From Mycolicibacter minnesotensis (GTDB lineage: Bacteria > Actinomycetota > Actinomycetes > Mycobacteriales > Mycobacteriaceae), in the NCBI RefSeq assembly GCF_010731755.1, contig NZ_AP022589.1, forward strand, positions 4,030,001-4,094,000: a stretch of DNA of 64,000 nucleotides, given 5' to 3'. Shown piece by piece: positions 48,958-57,395 of the stretch. The translations under genes were made by a program, and so were the position numbers. Under the pieces are notes generated by a model. That model saw only the letters and a program-made list of their open reading frames with translations, was not told the DNA's origin and did no database searches. How positions within the stretch are numbered: position 1 is the stretch's first letter; each line of letters opens with the position of its first letter.

Positions 48958-49743
48958 CTACAAGCCGCGCCCGCCGAGCCACCTGTGGATGTGGTCGGCA
49001 ACGAGTTTCCAACCCGGCTCGAGCATCATGTTGTGGCCCATGCCCGTAAAGAAGTGGGCCTCGGTGGCGTAGGCACGAGCGGTGGCCCGCACCTCTTTGC
49101 AGGTGTGCGCACCGTCGTGTTCGGCGCCCAGCACCAGCAGCGGCGTCGTCACCCGCTTGGGGCGCGGCAACCGGAGGATCAGGCAGTCCACGCTGATCCG
49201 CGGGCTGTCCTCTTGAAGCCGAGCCGCGCAGTCGTCGACGACGTGCTGCGGGGTGGTTTCGGAGAAGAAGTGTTGCCGCGCCCTCTCCGGCGTGCTGATG
49301 TACGGCAGGGCCTTGCCTGTCGCCGCCATCTTGATCGCATCCCACGGGCGGTGGCGCAGCCAGCGCAGGCTGGAGCCGTAGTTGCCCTGCGGCGGTATCG
49401 AGGCCATCAGCACCCCCGCCGGAGCCGACCGGTTCTCCAGGTATTTCTGCACGATCAACCCGCCCATGGAGTGACCGATCACCACCGGTGACACCGGAAG
49501 CCCATCAGCCACCGAACAGATGTCAGCCACGTAGTCATCGACACCGCAGGCCCGCAACGGCTTGTCGCTTGAGCTGCCGCCATGCCCCCGGAAGCTGACC
49601 GCCAGCGCCCGGTAGCCCAAGTCGGCGAAGTAGCCCAGAAAATGGTCGTCCCAGCACCATGCGGCGTGCCACGCGCCATGAACGAACAGCAAGGGCACGG
49701 GGTGGGCCTCACTGACGCAGCCCTTGTCGATGACTTCAAGCAC
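48958..49743 (-). CDS. Alpha/beta hydrolase
   Basis: This 261-residue alpha/beta hydrolase has LLFVHGAWHAAWCWDDHF (oxyanion HG), the nucleophile elbow VVIGHSMGGLIVQKY (Ser near residue 91), LLVLGAEHDGAHT (acid Asp) and FFTGMGHNMMLEPGW (catalytic His). There is no signal peptide, so it is cytoplasmic. It lies convergent to the second methyltransferase with a 15-base gap. Family members are esterases, thioesterases or C-C hydrolases; a thioesterase/editing role in the lipid cluster is possible but not shown. Confidence 0.9.
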   Translation of the reverse strand: MLEVIDKGCVSEAHPVPLLFVHGAWHAAWCWDDHFLGYFADLGYRALAVSFRGHGGSSSDKPLRACGVDDYVADICSVADGLPVSPVVIGHSMGGLIVQKYLENRSAPAGVLMASIPPQGNYGSSLRWLRHRPWDAIKMAATGKALPYISTPERARQHFFSETTPQHVVDDCAARLQEDSPRISVDCLILRLPRPKRVTTPLLVLGAEHDGAHTCKEVRATARAYATEAHFFTGMGHNMMLEPGWKLVADHIHRWLGGRGL

Positions 49744-49854
49744 GTCGCTGCTCCCCTGGTCCGGTAGGAAGTGCTGTCATCGGCACTGCGTGAGCCACGC
49801 GCCTACCCTATCCAAGCGCGGGCCACCATAACCGGCGCGGGCGCCGGCGGCCGA

Positions 49855-51204
49855 CTACACCGGGGTGATGTTGAAGATCGCGTCCCACAGGCCCTGGATG
49901 TCGAAGGGCCCGATGATCCCGACGTTGTCGAAGATGTTGTACCAGTAGTCGCCCAAGAACGCCTGCAGCTGCTCGGGGGTGGGCAGGAAAGCACTGGTGT
50001 CGATAACGGGGTCCGGCGGCAGCTCGTTCTTGATGTCGAGCAACACCGTGCCCAACCGCCACAACCACGCCTGCGTCTCGATCATCTCCGGGTTGGAGAC
50101 GTTCGCGGTGCCCTCGTCGTAGGCGTCCATCCATTCGCCGATGACGGGGTTGCCCGGCCACAAGTCATCCATGATCTTCACCAGCCAGTAGTAACTGGGG
50201 GTGTTCCAGTCCTCCGGGTCGAAGATGTTGCCGCCGGGCTCGGGTAGCAGGCACGGCCCGGGGCAGACCGGGCTGCCGGGGATGAACGGGTTGAACGCCA
50301 GCAATGACGAGGCGATGAGCGACTGCGCCACCCGCGCGAATTCGATCGGGTCGGGCAGCGTGAACTTGTTGAAGTCGAACGGCTCCAGCAGGCTGTCGAA
50401 AAAGTTCGTGAACGGCGTGGTGAAGTCCATCGAGTAGTAGCTGCCCGCCCAAGGCATCAGCGGGGCGTCCGGGTCGATGTTGGGGTAGTCGTCGGGGTTC
50501 AACCCCAGTTCTGCGAGGGTGCGCGTGCCCTCCCAGTAGTACCCGTCATTGGCGTACCCGATGTTGACCATGCCTGGCCCGTTGGGGTCGAAGTAGAACT
50601 CGTTGCCGTTGGTCATGGCCGAGAACGGGATCTGGAACCAGTTCTGGATCAGCGGGAAGTTCTGTAGGCCCAGTGCGATCAGCACACTCCAGAGCGACTG
50701 GTCGATCCAGGTGAAGCCGGTGATGGGGCTGGTCGGCATTACCGGGTAGCAGTCCAGACCAGCACAGCTCAGATCGATGGGAATCTGAACATTGGCCAGC
50801 ATCGACAACTGCTGTCCCAGGCCCGGGAAGAAACGGTCCCCCTCATTGCCGGCACCGGAGATCAGCGGGAACGGAAACATCATCTGCAGGATGCCCTCGA
50901 AGTGCCCCATGTCGCCGGGATCCTCACCCCAGGCGTTGGTCGGGCTTCCGGCGAACCACGGGCCGCTGTAGAACAGCGACTGGGCCAGCGTGTCCATGCC
51001 GTGGATCTCGTTCGCCGGGATGTTCACCAAGGCCTGGAACAGGTTCAGCGGAACGTTCCACAGCGACTCACCGGCGGTCAGCTGCGTGTCCAGGTGAACC
51101 GTGGGCAGCTCGGGAATGGCCCGGGCCGCGGGAGCGACGGCGATCACTCCGGCGGTGGTGATGGCCAGCCCCGCGGAGAAGTACGAACGCAAGGCTGCGG
51201 TCAT
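49855..51204 (-). CDS. Exported protein with four conserved cysteines (paralogue A)
   Basis: This 449-residue exported protein has an N-terminal signal peptide (MTAALRSYFSAGLAITTAGV, cleavage near PAARAIP) and no known domain. Motifs shared with the next gene are NAWGEDPGDMGHF, a CX4C (SCAGLDCYP) followed by PITGFTWIDQ, LMPWAG, FNPFIPGSP and a CX3C (CPGPC). The body is rich in Trp, Phe, Pro and Asn. GGAAGGAC precedes ATG 51204; the frame extends to 51252. The product is likely a soluble or wall-associated protein with two disulfides. Function unknown; the family looks confined to mycobacteria in my recollection. Confidence 0.82.
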   Translation of the reverse strand: MTAALRSYFSAGLAITTAGVIAVAPAARAIPELPTVHLDTQLTAGESLWNVPLNLFQALVNIPANEIHGMDTLAQSLFYSGPWFAGSPTNAWGEDPGDMGHFEGILQMMFPFPLISGAGNEGDRFFPGLGQQLSMLANVQIPIDLSCAGLDCYPVMPTSPITGFTWIDQSLWSVLIALGLQNFPLIQNWFQIPFSAMTNGNEFYFDPNGPGMVNIGYANDGYYWEGTRTLAELGLNPDDYPNIDPDAPLMPWAGSYYSMDFTTPFTNFFDSLLEPFDFNKFTLPDPIEFARVAQSLIASSLLAFNPFIPGSPVCPGPCLLPEPGGNIFDPEDWNTPSYYWLVKIMDDLWPGNPVIGEWMDAYDEGTANVSNPEMIETQAWLWRLGTVLLDIKNELPPDPVIDTSAFLPTPEQLQAFLGDYWYNIFDNVGIIGPFDIQGLWDAIFNITPV

Positions 51205-51354
51205 CCGGGTGTCCTTCCAAGAAATGAGAAGTAGCTCTACTCGCCGCGACACCGCCGCGTTGGTTCAAGCAATCTATCAAAGTGTTAACTGAGCGCAAAT
51301 CGTGAATCACTTGCTCACGGCACAGGTTAGCCAGTGGCTTCGCCGTGACGCGAC

Positions 51355-51373
51355 ACGCCCATGGAACGGGCGT
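51355..51373 (-). terminator. Possible terminator hairpin after paralogue B
   Basis: ACGCCC (51355-51360) pairs with GGGCGT (51368-51373) around a 7-base loop, 21 bases beyond the stop of the exported-protein gene at 51394. There is no T-tract, so it is a weak call. Confidence 0.35.
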
Positions 51374-51393
51374 TGTTCGAGGAGGTGGACTGG

Positions 51394-52962
51394 TTAGAAG
51401 GTGAACCAGCTCCCGAAGTCACTCCACAGCCCGTCGAAATCCGGGGCGATCCCGCTTGAGGGGTTGAGGAAGTTCATGAATCCTTCCCAGAGCAGCGCAG
51501 AGTCGCGGCCGCCGTAATCACCGATCTCCTGCTCGTCCAGCGGCACGCCGGGTGTCCACGTCGGCGGCATCAAGTAGCCCGTCTCCGGATTCTCCGGCCA
51601 CGGCCCCAACAGGCCCGGGTCTGTCAACAGGCCGGAGTTGACCGCCAGGTTCGGCAGATAGGGATTGATCTGAGCCAGGAAATCGATGATGTCGTTCTGG
51701 GTCTGCTCGTCGAACGTGAACATACCGGTCTGCAGGGCCGAAATCCCGGCCATGACCTGTTCGTCAGTCGAGCCATTGGCATTGCCCACGGCATTCGCCG
51801 CGTCCTGCTCGGTCAGATCGATCCAGTGCTGGATCTGCGGGTTGGGCTCGCCGATCGCCTGGATCGACTTGACCAGATCCAGCGTGGTCAATCCTAACGG
51901 CGGTGAAGTGCACAGTCCCGCGCAGAAGGGGCTGCCTGCCACGAATGGATTGAAGTCCACCACCAGTCCGGCGGTGAAGGCCTTCATGGTCTGGGTGATA
52001 TCCGCGAAGCCCGGCAGGTGGAACCCGATGGTCGGGTCGTCGCCGTTGACACTCCAGTTGACGGGTTGCGTGAGGCTGTCGAACCACTGCTGAAAGGGGT
52101 TGAGTGGGTCTAACTTGAACGTCAACCCGGCCCAGGGCATCAGGTTGATCTGGTTGCCGTATTCGTCGTAGACGATGTTGCCGTCGGCGTCGGTGAGGGG
52201 ACGGGTCCCCGTGAAGCCGTAGTCGTCCGGCACCGATCCGTTCGGGCCGATGCCCTCGTTCGGGTTGGCAATCCCCGCTGAGGTGGGATTGTCGGGGTCA
52301 CTGGTGGGGCCTTCTGGAAACGTGTAGCCCTCGAAAAGTTGCTGCAGCGGTACCTGCAGCCAGTAGCTGAACAGGGGTAGCTGATTCGGCCCACCCAACG
52401 ACTCAACGAAGCGCAGCGCCTGGTCCAGCCCGGTGAGGCCGGTGATCGGGTTGACCGGCGTCATCGGCCAGCACTGGATCGAGTCGCACGACGGGTTGAC
52501 CGGCAGCATGGCCGCGGCCAACATCGCCATCTGCTGGCCCAGGCCGGCGGTGCCGTTTGCCAGCGCGTCCTCGTCGAAGTCGGGCTGATACTGGCCGGAA
52601 ATCTCCGGCGCAAACGGAAACATAAAGTCCATGACCGCCATGAAATGGCCCGGATCGCCCGGATCCTCACCCCAGATATTGGTTGCGCTCGGCGTAAACC
52701 AGCTGCCGGTGAAGAAGAAGGAATTGGCCAGAATATTGGCCGCCTGCACTTCGTTATAGGGGACGTTGAAAAAGTCTTGAAAAAGATTAAAGGGGATGTT
52801 AAGCAGAGAGCCGTCGGCTGCGAGTCGCACACCGCGCTCGGCCGCCGTCAGAACGTGAGCCCAAGGTACGACTGGACTTACCGGTGCGACCGCTACCGCG
52901 GCGGCAGCAGCGATGACTACACCTTTTGCCCGGTTCCGATGCGTTCGGACGACAGCCTGCAT
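51394..52962 (-). CDS. Exported protein with four conserved cysteines (paralogue B)
   Basis: This is a 522-residue relative of the 49855 gene. It starts with a basic signal peptide (VVRTHRNRAKGVVIAAAAAV, cleavage near VPWAHV). Conserved with paralogue A are LLNIPFNLFQDFFNVPYNEV, NIWGEDPGDPGHF, the CX4C SCDSIQCWP followed by PITGLTGLDQ, LMPWAG, FNPFVAGSP and the CX3C CAGLC. It has an extra Asp/Gly/Asn segment (about 240-265) and a longer C-terminus ending DFGSWFTF. GGAGGGGGG precedes ATG 52962 (GTG 52965 adjacent). It is 189 bases from paralogue A on the same strand. A perfect inverted repeat lies upstream. Function unknown. Confidence 0.82.
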   Translation of the reverse strand: MQAVVRTHRNRAKGVVIAAAAAVAVAPVSPVVPWAHVLTAAERGVRLAADGSLLNIPFNLFQDFFNVPYNEVQAANILANSFFFTGSWFTPSATNIWGEDPGDPGHFMAVMDFMFPFAPEISGQYQPDFDEDALANGTAGLGQQMAMLAAAMLPVNPSCDSIQCWPMTPVNPITGLTGLDQALRFVESLGGPNQLPLFSYWLQVPLQQLFEGYTFPEGPTSDPDNPTSAGIANPNEGIGPNGSVPDDYGFTGTRPLTDADGNIVYDEYGNQINLMPWAGLTFKLDPLNPFQQWFDSLTQPVNWSVNGDDPTIGFHLPGFADITQTMKAFTAGLVVDFNPFVAGSPFCAGLCTSPPLGLTTLDLVKSIQAIGEPNPQIQHWIDLTEQDAANAVGNANGSTDEQVMAGISALQTGMFTFDEQTQNDIIDFLAQINPYLPNLAVNSGLLTDPGLLGPWPENPETGYLMPPTWTPGVPLDEQEIGDYGGRDSALLWEGFMNFLNPSSGIAPDFDGLWSDFGSWFTF

Positions 52963-53012
52963 CACAATTCCCCCCTCCCCAGTGGGCCCCCCGGCCCTAA
53001 GAACTGTGCCAG

Positions 53013-53035
53013 CATATAGCCGCTACGGCTATATG
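53013..53035. repeat. Perfect 10-base inverted repeat upstream of paralogue B
   Basis: CATATAGCCG (53013-53022) and CGGCTATATG (53026-53035) are perfect arms around CTA. It is 51 bases upstream of the ATG at 52962, in an AT-richer patch than the surroundings. It could be an operator or a leader hairpin for the exported-protein gene, or a terminator for the nitroreductase unit has to be ruled out by orientation (that gene ends at 53144 on the same strand). Confidence 0.65.
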
Positions 53036-53143
53036 TCTAAGCGAGCGCATATGTAAATCGTGCCCTCGATTTGAACTACAGTCCACTAAATCGAACGGTG
53101 CGTCTCTTTGCTCAGCTCAGGTGGAAAAAGGATGAACATGCAT

Positions 53144-53863
53144 TCAGTTTCCCAGCCATGCCCGGTCGCCGTAGCCGTTGAGGTGGGCCACCTCCCCCAC
53201 CGGCTTGCGGGTGGTGGGACCGTACCGTCCGCGCGGCCAGCCCAGCGGGACGATGCAACACGGTGTGATCTCACTCGGCAGCCCGAGGGTGCGGCGCACC
53301 GCACGCTGGTTCCACAGCGGCAGGGTGATCAGCGACGCACCCAGGCCCATGGCACGTGCCGCAAGCAGCAGATTTTGAACGCTCGGGTAGATCGATCCCC
53401 AGTAGGCCGACTCGGCGATGTGGGGCATGCGTACCACCGGTAACCGGCCTTCGCGGGCCCCCAGCCTCAAGCAGGCCACCACCAGCACCGGGAGTTCCGC
53501 GAAATGATCGATCTGCCACTGCATCGCCCGGGCGATACCGGCGATCGATTCATCGGTCTTGATCTTGCGGCGCAACACCACGCCGCGCTGGATTTTCCAC
53601 GCCTGCCGATAGCGTTTGGCCAGTTCCTCCTTGACGCGGCGGTCCTTGACGACGATGAATTCCCAGTTCTGGCCGTCATTTCCGGTCGGAGCCCGCAGGG
53701 CCAGCTCGATGCACTTGAGCACGACCTCGTCATCGACAGGATCGGAGTACACCCGCCGTATCGCCCGCTGCGTCATCATGGCCTCGCCCAACGGCATGTC
53801 CAGTCGGGCCAGCGCCTCAGCAGTGCCGGGCACATGGGAGGGGATGAATTCGTGGTCAGCCAT
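53144..53863 (-). CDS. FMN-dependent nitroreductase family protein
   Basis: This 239-residue protein of the nitroreductase superfamily has TQRAIRRVYSDPVDDEVV with the Arg residues of the FMN phosphate site. RAPTGNDGQNWEFIVVKD, AESAYWGSIYPSVQNLLLAA and LGASLITLPLWNQRAVRRTL follow. It reduces nitro groups, quinones or enones with NAD(P)H. ATG 53863 was chosen; the frame extends to 53983 through the upstream DUF2505 gene, which it overlaps by eight bases. It is the last gene of a flavodoxin-DUF2505-nitroreductase operon. Confidence 0.88.
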   Translation of the reverse strand: MADHEFIPSHVPGTAEALARLDMPLGEAMMTQRAIRRVYSDPVDDEVVLKCIELALRAPTGNDGQNWEFIVVKDRRVKEELAKRYRQAWKIQRGVVLRRKIKTDESIAGIARAMQWQIDHFAELPVLVVACLRLGAREGRLPVVRMPHIAESAYWGSIYPSVQNLLLAARAMGLGASLITLPLWNQRAVRRTLGLPSEITPCCIVPLGWPRGRYGPTTRKPVGEVAHLNGYGDRAWLGN

Positions 53864-54359
53864 TTTCACCCAGCCAGGTCGTGGTGAACCGTTGGATCTC
53901 CGGAATTCCTTCGGCGAATTCGCGGGCCAGGAAGCTCTCGATGGGGCCGCCCACCAAGGGCATCTTGAACCGGATCGTGCCATTCAACGCCAGCTTCGAG
54001 CCGGTGCCCTCACGTTCGAGGACCGCGACTCCGCTGCCCGAACCGGGCGCGCCGGTCACCGCAACGGTGATCTCACCGTTGACCCGGCCGTCCCCGGCGG
54101 GGGTCCACACCTCGGTGGTCACGATATTCAGGTCGCCGCGATACACCTTGGCCAGCATCCCGGGCAACGCCCCGTGCCGCAGGTCCTCGGTCACCACCAC
54201 CTGCACCCGGCCATCTGCAGCGACGTCTAGGGCGTCGAGAGTCTTGTTTCCACCAAAAGCCTCAAGCCGGGCCAACCAGTAGGAGCGATCGCCGAAGGCG
54301 CCGTGCACCTGCTCGACGGATGCCGGCGAGGAAAAAGTCACCTCGAAGGGACGGGGCAT
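53856..54359 (-). CDS. DUF2505 protein
   Basis: This 167-residue protein has the N-terminal FEVTFSSPASVEQVHGAFGD and the alternating strand pattern of the START-like/SRPBCC fold group to which DUF2505 belongs. RVQVVVTEDLRHGALPGML and FAEGIPEIQRFTTTWL are typical. Such proteins bind hydrophobic ligands in a deep pocket, so lipid or aromatic ligand binding is likely. The gene overlaps the nitroreductase by eight bases and follows the flavodoxin gene by 13, so the three are one transcript. Ligand unknown. Confidence 0.85.
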   Translation of the reverse strand: MPRPFEVTFSSPASVEQVHGAFGDRSYWLARLEAFGGNKTLDALDVAADGRVQVVVTEDLRHGALPGMLAKVYRGDLNIVTTEVWTPAGDGRVNGEITVAVTGAPGSGSGVAVLEREGTGSKLALNGTIRFKMPLVGGPIESFLAREFAEGIPEIQRFTTTWLGENG

Positions 54360-54372
54360 GTCCGCGGACCTC

Positions 54373-55053
54373 TCATTTTCCGAACAACCGGCTGACCAGG
54401 CCCGCGGCGAACGTGCGGACCCGATCGAGCTGCTCGGGTTGGACGTTGGTGGGCGGCAGGCGCAGGCCCAGGTAGCGCTCCCGGTAGCGCCCGCTGCCCA
54501 GGTAGCTGGTCAGCGCCAGCATCGACCTCATCGGGTCGCCCGGATAGGTCAGGTGAATCTCGTCCTGATAGCGGCCGCCACACTCCTCGGCCAGCCGGCA
54601 GACTTCGGCATAGTTCTCCTGCCAGAACTCACGGCACACGGTAAACACCACAAACGGCTTGCCGTCCAGCAGCTTTCGCGCTTCTTCTGACTTCAAGAAC
54701 GATCTGATCGGCATGGCGGGCGCCTTCCACCAGGTCGGCGAGCCGATGCAGATCAAGTCGTATGCACCGTCACGCACCGCGTCGGGAGTCCGGATCTCCC
54801 CCGTCTCGCCCCGCTGCTGCGCCTTGAGCACGCTGAGCATGTCAGGCCACACCCGGCGCAGCGGAAACTGGGCGAAACGTGGCGCGTACTGCGGGTCGGT
54901 GAATTCGATCCCCGCTGTGACTACCTCGCAGCCGTGCTGAGTGAACACCTCGCCGGCGGCCTCAAGCACCTTGAGCGACTGGCCGGAGAAGCTGTAGTAC
55001 AACAACAGGATCCGCGGCGCTCGTCCGTTGCGCTCGCTGGCCTCAACCGCCAT
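54373..55053 (-). CDS. Flavodoxin-fold protein
   Basis: This 226-residue protein begins RILLLYYSFSGQSLKVLEAA, whose Ser/Gly loop binds the FMN phosphate, and continues with DLICIGSPTWWKAPAMPIRS, the Trp-containing isoalloxazine loop, and a C-terminal helix. It is a flavodoxin or flavodoxin-like NAD(P)H oxidoreductase; it may supply electrons to the nitroreductase partner or to the P450 in the region, which is inference. ATG 55053 has a perfect AGGAGG about 6 bases upstream, and the 57-bp repeat block begins only 14 bases upstream of the start codon. First gene of the three-gene operon. Confidence 0.87.
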   Translation of the reverse strand: MAVEASERNGRAPRILLLYYSFSGQSLKVLEAAGEVFTQHGCEVVTAGIEFTDPQYAPRFAQFPLRRVWPDMLSVLKAQQRGETGEIRTPDAVRDGAYDLICIGSPTWWKAPAMPIRSFLKSEEARKLLDGKPFVVFTVCREFWQENYAEVCRLAEECGGRYQDEIHLTYPGDPMRSMLALTSYLGSGRYRERYLGLRLPPTNVQPEQLDRVRTFAAGLVSRLFGK

Positions 55054-55066
55054 CTGTGCCTCCTAT

Positions 55067-55237
55067 TTCCTGCGTCGGTCCCAGCTTCGGCTCTCCTGCG
55101 TCGAGCCTCGCTGAACCGCCGGTTTCCTGCGACTGTCCCAGCTTCGGCTCTCCTGCGTCGAGCCTCGCTGAACCGCCGGGTTCCTGCGTCGGTCCCAGCT
55201 TCGGCTCTCCTGCGTCGAGCCTCGCTGAACCGCCGGG
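55067..55237. repeat. Three tandem copies of a 57-bp repeat
   Basis: Copies run 55067-55123, 55124-55180 and 55181-55237. Copies 1 and 3 differ only in the last base; copy 2 has two further changes (GACTG for GTCGG). Each unit contains TCCTGCGTCG twice, at unit offsets 2 and 29, so it looks like a diverged dimer of a ~28-base element. The unit is a multiple of three and stays open in several frames, but the block lies between divergent start codons and is best read as a VNTR/MIRU-like intergenic repeat. Confidence 0.85.
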
Positions 55238-55288
55238 TTCAAGCGTGCGGTGCATCGAAGATCCGTTCAGCGTATTAGGCTCGCCGAC

Positions 55289-56119
55289 GTGGCAGACAAG
55301 ATCCCCGTCGACCTGCACGGTGCCGCGGCAACCATGCTGACGACGCTCTACCTCAAGGCACTCGACGCCGATTTCGAATCGCCGGTGCTGGGCGATCGGT
55401 ACGCCAAGGAAGCGGTAGACCGTATCGACTTCGACTGGGACGGACTCAAGGCCCCCGGGCGCTGGGCGCCCCTGGTCACGGTGCGCACCGCCCAATACGA
55501 CATCTGGGCACGTCAATTCTTGGCCAGCCACCCGAACGCGAGCGTCATCCACCTCGGCTGCGGTATGGACGCTCGGGTGTTCCGAATCGACCCCGGGCCC
55601 GAGGTGGCCTGGTACGACGTCGACCAGCCCCCGGTGATCGCGTTGCGCAAGCAGGTCTATCCCGACCGCCCCGGATACCACCTGGTGGCGACGTCGGCGA
55701 CCGACCCGTCGTGGATCGATGAGATCCCGGCAGACCGGCCGGTCCTGCTGCTGGCCGAAGGGATCAGCATGTACCTGGCCGAAGCCGACGGCGTGGCCCT
55801 GCTCCAGAGCATCGTCGAGAAGTTTCCGTCCGGCGAACTTCAGATCGACTTCTACAACTGGCTCGGAATCAAAACCCAGAAGACCCACCGTCTGCAGCGA
55901 CAGTCCGGAGCCACCCTGCATTGGGCGGTCAACAGCCCCAACGACATCCTGGACAAAGTCACCGGAATCCGGCTGCTGGCAGCCGCCAATCTCTTCGACG
56001 CTCAGACCTTCAGCCGGGTCCCTGCCGGCTTCCGGCGATCCAGCCGGCTGGCCCGGGCAGTGCGGCCGCTGCGCGGAATGCTGCAGTACCACCGCTACGC
56101 CTTCGGCCCGGTCAGCTGA
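55289..56119 (+). CDS. Class I SAM methyltransferase, LCM/Tcmp type (second)
   Basis: This 276-residue protein has [36 protein letters not shown] (motif I), [36 protein letters not shown] and the C-terminal [10 protein letters not shown], as in the leucine carboxyl methyltransferase-like group. The frame extends to 55250, but GTG 55289 fits because TAGGCT (55276-55281) ends seven bases before it, giving a leaderless message. It is divergent from the flavodoxin operon and convergent with papA5, overlapping its 3' end by eight bases. Substrate unknown. Confidence 0.85.
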   Translation: MADKIPVDLHGAAATMLTTLYLKALDADFESPVLGDRYAKEAVDRIDFDWDGLKAPGRWAPLVTVRTAQYDIWARQFLASHPNASVIHLGCGMDARVFRIDPGPEVAWYDVDQPPVIALRKQVYPDRPGYHLVATSATDPSWIDEIPADRPVLLLAEGISMYLAEADGVALLQSIVEKFPSGELQIDFYNWLGIKTQKTHRLQRQSGATLHWAVNSPNDILDKVTGIRLLAAANLFDAQTFSRVPAGFRRSSRLARAVRPLRGMLQYHRYAFGPVS

Positions 56120-57368
56120 CGCCGGCGGCGTGCTGATCGGCGATATCGCACAGCAGCGCGCGAATCGCCTCCACCGAGCGCTCCGGCGCCGGCCCATGGG
56201 AGTGGTATTCGATATTGAGCTGCCCAGAGAAGATCTGGGTGAAGTAGATGTCGATCCCCGCGCTCACGGCAAAGTACAGCTCGCCGTGTGTCGTGGTCAC
56301 CTCGACGCCCGGTGGTGTCCGCACCGGCGGAACCAGACCGTTGTTGCTCAGGACGACGACGTCGGGCAGACCCGGCGGGTTTCCGACGTACTGCGGGCTG
56401 AAGTGCAGTCTGGACTGCTGGATGACGCCCTCGTCGAGATCTTTCTGGAAGTTCGCGGCGATATCGCGCGCCATCTCGACCAGATCGGTCTTGGCGTCGA
56501 CCTCGGCGAGGTACGTGGCCAGCCCGATCGGGTTGGTGCATCCGGTGGCCGAAACCGGCGGTGACAGAAAGTATCTCAAGTCGACGGTGTAGACGTAGGG
56601 CACCGGGATACTCAGCTTGCCGCGCAGCTGCCATTCGGCGATCAGCACCGCAGCCGACAGCACCGCGTGCAGGCTCAGGTCGTGGGCCCGGCCGAACGCG
56701 ACCACGTTGTCGGTCTGACTCTCGGTCAACCGGCATGACGCCATCGGCACGAGCATTGGCGACGACGGCGTCTCCTGTCCGACAGCTCGACGGGTCGGCG
56801 GCAGGTCGTAGGCGAACAGCGCCGGCATGAACCGCTCGATCCCGGAGCGCTGTTGCTTCGCGATCCCCCGATCGGCCAGCACCGCTTCGACGGACAGCGG
56901 AGCGGGCTCAACGTTGATCGCACCGATCCGGCCGGTGGTCACCAGGTCGGTATAGAAGGACAGCATCTCCTCGATCAGCGCGTACATGTGGTGACCGTCG
57001 GCGACGGCGTGATGCACGTACAGGGTCGGCTGGGCCTGCCCGTCGCGGATGATCACCCGCATCGCCACCAGCGACTCGCTCTGGTCGAAGCGCGGGGCCG
57101 GCGGCTGCGCGTCGGACCCGTCGAGTTCGATGACCTCGATGCCGTCGGGCATCAGGTCGTCGGTGACGAACTGGTGGCGCCCGTCGGGCAGTCGCTCCAG
57201 GCGCCCGGTGAGGATCGGATGCGCCTCCAGCAGCGCCTCGTAGGCCTCCGAGAGCAGATCGATGTCGACCGGACCAGTGACGTGTGCGGCGAGACCCACG
57301 AAATTGTGGGTTTCGGCCAGCATCTCCTCACTGATCGCCAGCTTCCTAATGACCGACGTGGCAAACAC
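56112..57368 (-). CDS. papA5: PapA5-type acyltransferase (phthiocerol dimycocerosyl transferase family)
   Basis: This 418-residue condensation-fold acyltransferase has the catalytic HHxxxDG motif in [20 protein letters not shown] (His about 119). The opening [28 protein letters not shown]-like [35 protein letters not shown] and [19 protein letters not shown] match PapA5. PapA5 in M. tuberculosis moves mycocerosic acids from Mas onto phthiocerol diol. GTG 57368 is preceded by AGGAGAG. It follows ppsE by 27 bases on the same strand; the drrABC genes usually found between them are absent. Orthology versus a paralogue needs a tree. Confidence 0.85.
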   Translation of the reverse strand: MFATSVIRKLAISEEMLAETHNFVGLAAHVTGPVDIDLLSEAYEALLEAHPILTGRLERLPDGRHQFVTDDLMPDGIEVIELDGSDAQPPAPRFDQSESLVAMRVIIRDGQAQPTLYVHHAVADGHHMYALIEEMLSFYTDLVTTGRIGAINVEPAPLSVEAVLADRGIAKQQRSGIERFMPALFAYDLPPTRRAVGQETPSSPMLVPMASCRLTESQTDNVVAFGRAHDLSLHAVLSAAVLIAEWQLRGKLSIPVPYVYTVDLRYFLSPPVSATGCTNPIGLATYLAEVDAKTDLVEMARDIAANFQKDLDEGVIQQSRLHFSPQYVGNPPGLPDVVVLSNNGLVPPVRTPPGVEVTTTHGELYFAVSAGIDIYFTQIFSGQLNIEYHSHGPAPERSVEAIRALLCDIADQHAAGVS

Positions 57369-57395
57369 TTTCGGTTCTCTCCTAAATCGACAGGC

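Noticed and set aside
55067..55237. CRISPR-like array
   Set aside because: Copies are directly adjacent with no variable spacers and there are no cas genes.
55056..55340. Open frame made of 19-residue repeats
   Set aside because: It only translates the 57-bp tandem repeat and runs into the methyltransferase gene in another frame; no ribosome site is seen.
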